From NCBI GenBank assembly GCA_011524845.1, contig WTJL01000057.1:2406-12695 (forward strand): 10,290 nucleotides of DNA. The letters run 5' to 3'. The notes beneath the pieces were generated by a model. That model was not told the origin of the DNA and did not search any database. It saw nothing but the letters and a program-made list of their open reading frames with translations. Origin of the DNA: Flavobacteriales bacterium (lineage in GTDB: Bacteria > Bacteroidota > Bacteroidia > Flavobacteriales_D > Sanyastnellaceae). Position numbers and translations under genes: made by a program. Shown one piece after another: positions 7,501-10,290 of this stretch. How positions within the stretch are numbered: position 1 is the first letter of the stretch; every line of letters begins with the position of its first letter.

Positions 7501-10136
7501 CGTTCACCGCCACCGACGAATGTGGCAACAGCACCACGCTCACCCAAACCATCACCGTCCAGGACACCACGGCGCCTGAGTTCACCTCGGTCCCCGCCGA
7601 TTACACAGTGGAGTGCAGCGACGAGATGCCCATGGAAGACGCCATGGCGATGGACAACTGTGGAACCACGGCCATCACAGTGGTGGCAGAAACCACGGCG
7701 GGCAACTGCACAGGGAACTACACCATCACGCGCACCTTCACGGCAGTCGACGACTGTGGAAACAGCAGCCAAGCGGTCCAGACCATCATGGTGCAAGACA
7801 CCACGGCCCCAACCATTGAGGGAGACATTGAAGTGGTGATGTCCTGCGAAACCTACGACGCCAGTGTGGCGCACGCCACGGCCTCTGACAACTGCGGCGA
7901 CGTCACCTTGACATGGGTGGACAGCGAAGCAAGCGGCGGTTGCGTCTTGCCGATTGGGCAATACGTGCGCCTGTACACGGCCACGGATGACTGTGGCAAC
8001 GCCAGCACCTTTGAGCAGGTCTTGACCTTGACGGACGATGTGGCACCTGTGTTCACGGAAGTGCCCGAGAGCTACACGATCGATTGCTACGACCTCCCCA
8101 CTTACGGAGACGCGGCAGCCGAGGACAACTGCTCCGGTGTGTCGTTGAGCTTTGAGGTGGACACCGTTTGGAGCGATTGCCCCGCGACGTACGACATCGT
8201 TCGCACGTGGACGGCGGTGGACAACTGCGACAACGTGTCGACGGCAGTCCAAACCATCTCGGTGGTGGACGAGGAAGGTCCTTGGTTCACGTTTGTGCCA
8301 GAGGACTACACGGCCGAATGCGACGAGGAGCTCGTGTACGAGATGCCTACGGCGGAAGATCACTGCAGCGAATTCACCATTGAAGTGGCCACGGACACCT
8401 TGCCTGGACCATGCGCCGGCAACTACGTCATCTTGCGTGAGTTCATTGCCACCGATGCCTGCGGCAACGTGTCAGAGACCACGCAGGTCATCATGGTCGA
8501 GGACACCACGGCCCCCGTATTCACCATGATTCCTGAAGACTACACGGCAGAATGCGACGCCGAGCACCCCATGCTCGATGCAGAAGCGATGGACGCTTGC
8601 GGATCAGTCAGCCTTAGCCTTGACACAGACACCGACTACAACGGATGCTTCTCGTCCTACACCATCACCCGGACGTGGACGGCCACGGACGACTGCGGCA
8701 ACAGCAGCAGTGCCACGCAGGTGATCACGATTGTGGACACCACTGCACCTGAATTCACGCTGGTTCCCGCGTCGTACAGCGTGGAATGCACCGACGAGGT
8801 GGTGTACGAGAACGCCACCGCCGCCGACAACTGCGCTGGGTTCTCGATGGAATTGGCCACCGATACGGTGTTCAGCGACTGCGACAACGTGTACGACATC
8901 GTTCGGACGTGGACCGCCACGGACGGTTGTGGCAACGTCTCCACGGCGAGCCAAACCATCTCTGTGGTGGACACCACGGCACCCCAGTTGTTGAACACGT
9001 GCGGCTTGATGAACCAGGAGGTCATCGAGGTGTGCTGTGAAGCCCTGAACGGTGCGGTGAGTGTGCCAGCGGCATGCGACATCACCTTCGACGACAACTG
9101 CGGACAGGAAGCGTCGATGACGTTGGTTGAGACCTACAGTGGCGAATTTGCCCCCACCGCAGAGGTGGACCGCTGGTGCGTCATCACAGAGCCCCAGGCC
9201 TTGGCCGACGGGGAGATGTGCGACGGATTTGCCCCTCATGGCGTGCACCTGTTCAACTTCCCACGGGGAGAGTTTTACAACACGCTCAACGGCACGGTCG
9301 CCCACCTCGTGGATGGCACGATGACGTACACCATGGAAGTGGCTTCAGCGGACAACCCCAACGGTGGCTACACCATTGTGTCTGAGTTCTCGGCGCCCAT
9401 GAGCTGGGACGAGTGGATGGCGCAGCCTGGCATGCACAGCTACAAGTCGGATTGCGGTTTGGGCGACCACACCACGTGGGAATACGCCATGATGACGTCA
9501 GGAGAAGCCACCGGATGGGGGGACTTCGAAGGCGACAGCTTCACCATGATGCACCAGCCTGCCAACGGATACTTCGGATTCCAGATTGGAGAAGGAGCCA
9601 ACAACAAGAACGCCAACTACGGCTTCAGCGGGTGGTTCTACCTCTCGGGCATGGTGGATGGCCAAGCCATCAACTCTTCAGGTGACTTGTTTGGCGAGCT
9701 CGATTGCTGCCAGCCTTGGACTTTGGAGCGCGCGTACACTGTCACCGATTGTGCCGGCAACGTGTCAACGTTCACGTACGAAGTGCACGCCACGGGTGTG
9801 GGCTGCGAGGCCGAGGACGAAGGCGGCATCTCGGAAGGAGAGGACATGTCTTTGGTGTCTCCAAAGGATCTCATTCAAGTGCTCAACCTTCAGCCCAACC
9901 CCTCCAATGCGGTGGTGAACCTTCAGCTTCTCGCCGAAGATGTGGGCACGGAAGTGACCGTGATGTTGATGGGGGTCACCGGAGAAGAGGTGATGTTCAT
10001 CTACGAAGGCATGGTGTGGGCTGGCATTCCTGAGAATGTCATGTTCGACGTGTCGGACGTGGACGGTGGTTTGTACCACATCCAGGTCACCGCGAAAAAC
10101 TTCGCGACGTCCAAGAAGCTCTTGGTCGTCCACTGA
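4452..10136 (+). CDS. Giant HYR-like repeat surface protein with signal peptide and T9SS sorting domain, complete
   Basis: An 1894-residue protein. The ATG at 4452 is chosen because it directly begins a good Sec signal peptide (MKQLLSLAMGAALWAVAMP, cleavage probably after SLA, residue 23); the in-frame TTG at 4395 would prepend 19 charged residues. No clear Shine-Dalgarno precedes it, only an AT-rich leader, as is usual in Bacteroidota. Order: signal peptide; N-terminal module (residues about 100-298) with GVGANNHNCNQGFGGW; fifteen HYR-like repeats (333-1506); C-terminal module (1507-1753) bounded by EVCC and ELDCC; acidic linker; T9SS tail (1810-1894) with LQPNPS, GLYHIQV and KKLLV. It is a tandem paralogue of the gene to its left. 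It is predicted to be an exported, cell-surface or released, disulfide-rich acidic rod, perhaps an adhesin or matrix protein (inference). No catalytic motif was recognised. Confidence 0.95.
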   Translation: MKQLLSLAMGAALWAVAMPSSLATSSGVEDPCSDDCPLVWTQTLSDSSVECIDDLPTTCEEYLSYAEAEGLAAINACTSQEVALSVCFPLASGSEALDVEVCQATTAKRDAALAEGEYDANDGALRLYGLSAMGLADSDYFVEDPSNPLTFEHAADSRSARLTGTVHCVLNPNQIFHVDARFVNEDNAADWLAEDPNHSLLIADDPTQSGFQMCDVDTSAISVFDMQVLSRLTGAGDYEGTLFLDHMPMSYSKRFQLGVGANNHNCNQGFGGWFRWEGELNGEDVSGLSGDIVVDLECGTNDAECDEYAQFIFEAIDECGRILSQLITVERNDVTPPSIVDGPADMTVECGNVPAMEGAEAISATDNCPGDLDITDGEEIRYDGACPQTYILERRWTVTDICGNASVHVQVVQVQDTTAPELTIPADYTAECSDALVYDAASASDNCSEFTLEEVEAVLEGDCTGNYTITRTFTATDACGNASTAVQTITVEDTTAPEFASVPADYTVECSDDMPMDAASATDNCGPVTVTEEVATTPGGCAGEYILTRTFTATDDCGNSATAQQIITVVDTTAPEFTFVPADYTVECSDDMPMEDAAATDNCGTVDVTVMSETTAGDCPGNYTITRTFTATDDCGNQSEAIQTITVEDTTAPELSIPADYTVECSDDIAYDEASAIDNCGEADIAEVTETIAGDCTGNYTITRAFTATDECGNSTTATQTITVQDTTSPEFTFVPADYTVECSDDMPMEDAMASDNCGTTDLSVAAETTPGDCAGHYTITRTFTAVDDCGNSSQAVQTITVVDTTAPEISGVSEVLIACEAYDVAEGFASATDNCGDVSLTWEDAQASGGCVLPIGQFVRVYTATDDCGNSSTFEQILTLTDDVAPVFDFVPADYTIECDQPVVYEAATAVDNCSGAEVTVEEEILPGDCPQNYTIQRTFTATDNCDNASEAVQLITVQDTTAPELSIPADYTVECSDDIVYDEASATDNCGLVNLDEVMETMAGDCTGNYTITRAFTATDECGNSTTLTQTITVQDTTAPEFTSVPADYTVECSDEMPMEDAMAMDNCGTTAITVVAETTAGNCTGNYTITRTFTAVDDCGNSSQAVQTIMVQDTTAPTIEGDIEVVMSCETYDASVAHATASDNCGDVTLTWVDSEASGGCVLPIGQYVRLYTATDDCGNASTFEQVLTLTDDVAPVFTEVPESYTIDCYDLPTYGDAAAEDNCSGVSLSFEVDTVWSDCPATYDIVRTWTAVDNCDNVSTAVQTISVVDEEGPWFTFVPEDYTAECDEELVYEMPTAEDHCSEFTIEVATDTLPGPCAGNYVILREFIATDACGNVSETTQVIMVEDTTAPVFTMIPEDYTAECDAEHPMLDAEAMDACGSVSLSLDTDTDYNGCFSSYTITRTWTATDDCGNSSSATQVITIVDTTAPEFTLVPASYSVECTDEVVYENATAADNCAGFSMELATDTVFSDCDNVYDIVRTWTATDGCGNVSTASQTISVVDTTAPQLLNTCGLMNQEVIEVCCEALNGAVSVPAACDITFDDNCGQEASMTLVETYSGEFAPTAEVDRWCVITEPQALADGEMCDGFAPHGVHLFNFPRGEFYNTLNGTVAHLVDGTMTYTMEVASADNPNGGYTIVSEFSAPMSWDEWMAQPGMHSYKSDCGLGDHTTWEYAMMTSGEATGWGDFEGDSFTMMHQPANGYFGFQIGEGANNKNANYGFSGWFYLSGMVDGQAINSSGDLFGELDCCQPWTLERAYTVTDCAGNVSTFTYEVHATGVGCEAEDEGGISEGEDMSLVSPKDLIQVLNLQPNPSNAVVNLQLLAEDVGTEVTVMLMGVTGEEVMFIYEGMVWAGIPENVMFDVSDVDGGLYHIQVTAKNFATSKKLLVVH
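4749..5345 (+). other. N-terminal cap module of the second protein, divergent copy of the C-terminal module
   Basis: Residues about 100-298 align by eye with the C-terminal modules. ALRLYGL matches LRLFNFA. The strand around LTGTV matches VEGRV and LNGTV. LTGAGDYEGTLFLDHMP matches the GWGNYAGSSLSFTHQP segment. FQLGVGANNHNCNQGFGGW matches the GFQLGEGANNKNGNYGFSQW core, and SGDIVVDLEC matches SGDIFGDLDC. It differs by insertions and by ending in a single Cys instead of a Cys pair. One protein therefore seems to carry a copy at each end of its rod. Homology is judged by motif order and spacing only. Confidence 0.65.
5448..8969 (+). repeat. Array of fifteen HYR-like repeats in the second gene
   Basis: Repeat starts are 5448, 5697, 5928, 6162, 6396, 6627, 6861, 7098, 7332, 7563, 7797, 8034, 8268, 8502 and 8736; the array ends at 8969. 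Apart from the first (249 bp), lengths are 231, 234 or 237 bp. Each repeat keeps four Cys (around VEC, DNC, GDC and DDCGN); copy 13 has DHC and copy 14 DAC in place of DNC, but the Cys is kept. Copies 13-15 are more diverged (EDYTAEC or ASYSVEC, DTDT segments) and lack the class pattern of copies 5-12. Confidence 0.93.
6396..8267 (+). repeat. Tandem pair of 936-bp four-repeat units (6396-7331 and 7332-8267)
   Basis: Copies 5-8 and 9-12 each follow the class order B, C, D, A with lengths 231, 234, 237 and 234 bp, summing to 936 bp twice. It is the same cycle, shifted in phase, as at 969-2840 in the first gene. The starts of copies 5 and 9 are almost identical in DNA: about 95 of the first 98 bases match in my alignment. 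Confidence 0.87.
8970..9710 (+). other. C-terminal cap module of the second protein
   Basis: Counterpart of 3072-3812, here residues 1507-1753. Shared landmarks are EVCCE (Cys pair 9033-9038), RWC near 9171, HLFNF followed by GEFY, WDEWMAQPG, YKSDCGLGDHTTW, the core GFQIGEGANNKNANYGFS and ELDCC (Cys pair 9705-9710). It is clearly more similar to the first protein's C-terminal module than to this protein's own N-terminal copy. I recognise no named family and assign no function. Confidence 0.75.
9879..10133 (+). other. T9SS type A C-terminal sorting domain, second protein
   Basis: The last 85 residues: LNLQPNPSN, the strand VTVMLMGVTGEEVM, GGLYHIQV and the basic end KNFATSKKLLVVH. These match the Por secretion tail pattern. 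An acidic segment (about 9798-9848) separates it from the cap module. Confidence 0.92.
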
Positions 10137-10155
10137 TCAGAAACACTGTGGAGAA

Positions 10156-10171
10156 GCGGGGTTCGCCCCGT
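10156..10171 (+). other. Short GC-rich hairpin in the 3' untranslated region
   Basis: CGGGG (10157-10161) pairs with CCCCG (10166-10170) across a TTCG loop; G10156 and T10171 add a wobble pair. No T tract follows, so it is unlikely to terminate on its own. It lies 20 bp after the stop and could protect the mRNA 3' end. Confidence 0.45.
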
Positions 10172-10190
10172 GGATCTGTTTGAAAAGGAG

Positions 10191-10223
10191 AAGGGCACCC
10201 TGGGAAGGGTGCCCTTGTTTTTT
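10191..10223 (+). terminator. Intrinsic terminator after the second gene
   Basis: A perfect 10-bp stem (10191-10200 with 10207-10216) with a 6-base loop TGGGAA is followed by G and six T residues (10218-10223). Read on the minus strand, the stem is followed by TTCTCCTTTT after its closing AA pairs, so it may also work weakly in the other direction for the convergent gene. Confidence 0.9.
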
Positions 10224-10238
10224 CCAGGACTTTGGGGG

Positions 10239-10290
10239 TCAGCTCTTGCGCTCGCGGACCTTCTTGTACAGCCGAACGGCGAACGTCAAG
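10239..10290 (-). CDS. Possible C-terminal end of a convergent gene, 5' partial
   Basis: On the minus strand a frame is open from the right edge and ends at TGA (10239-10241); it reads LTFAVRLYKKVRERKS. The basic tail and its placement just beyond a terminator fit a convergent gene ending here. Only 16 residues are visible, so no family can be assigned and it could be a chance frame. Confidence 0.4.
   Translation of the reverse strand, partial: LTFAVRLYKKVRERKS

Noticed and set aside
7197..8363. Open frame of 388 codons on the minus strand
   Set aside because: Same cause: antisense of the HYR-like array, low-complexity product, no separate start or terminator signals.
186..8969. CRISPR array or DNA-level satellite
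   Set aside because: The regular period is 231-237 bp, in frame, protein-coding and without spacers; it is a protein domain repeat.

Overview
The window looks like a Bacteroidota chromosome, probably a marine or other aquatic member of the Flavobacteriia/Cytophagia grade with fairly GC-rich genes. The evidence is two very large secreted proteins that both end in a type IX secretion system (T9SS) type A sorting domain, both built from Cys-containing HYR-like (hyalin-repeat-like) Ig-fold repeats. The second gene also lacks an obvious Shine-Dalgarno sequence and has an AT-rich leader. I cannot name a genus.

Layout: (1) 3-4238, plus strand, is the 3' part of a giant repeat protein whose start lies left of the window. 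It holds a partial repeat, twelve full HYR-like repeats (186-3071), a C-terminal non-repeat module (about 3072-3812) and a T9SS tail (3978-4235). (2) 4239-4451 is intergenic: a strong intrinsic terminator (4262-4292), then an AT-rich leader with a possible Bacteroidota promoter. (3) 4452-10136, plus strand, is a complete 1894-residue paralogue. It has a signal peptide, an N-terminal module related to the C-terminal module of both proteins, fifteen HYR-like repeats (5448-8969), the C-terminal module and a T9SS tail. (4) 10137-10238 holds a small hairpin and a second strong terminator. (5) 10239-10290, minus strand, is a possible C-terminal end of a convergent gene.

The two large proteins are tandem paralogues. 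Each should be exported by Sec, carried across the outer membrane by the T9SS, and anchored on or released from the cell surface as a long, acidic, disulfide-rich rod. Adhesion or matrix formation is a reasonable inference, not something the sequence proves.

The most interesting points are a higher-order 936-bp, four-repeat unit duplicated in tandem in both genes; an apparently unnamed module with a GANN(K/H)N core that caps the repeat rods; near-complete absence of lysine from more than 2,000 residues of repeats; and Bacteroidota-type O-glycosylation sequons at most repeat junctions. No RNA genes, insertion sequences, CRISPR arrays, metabolic genes or defence genes were found.
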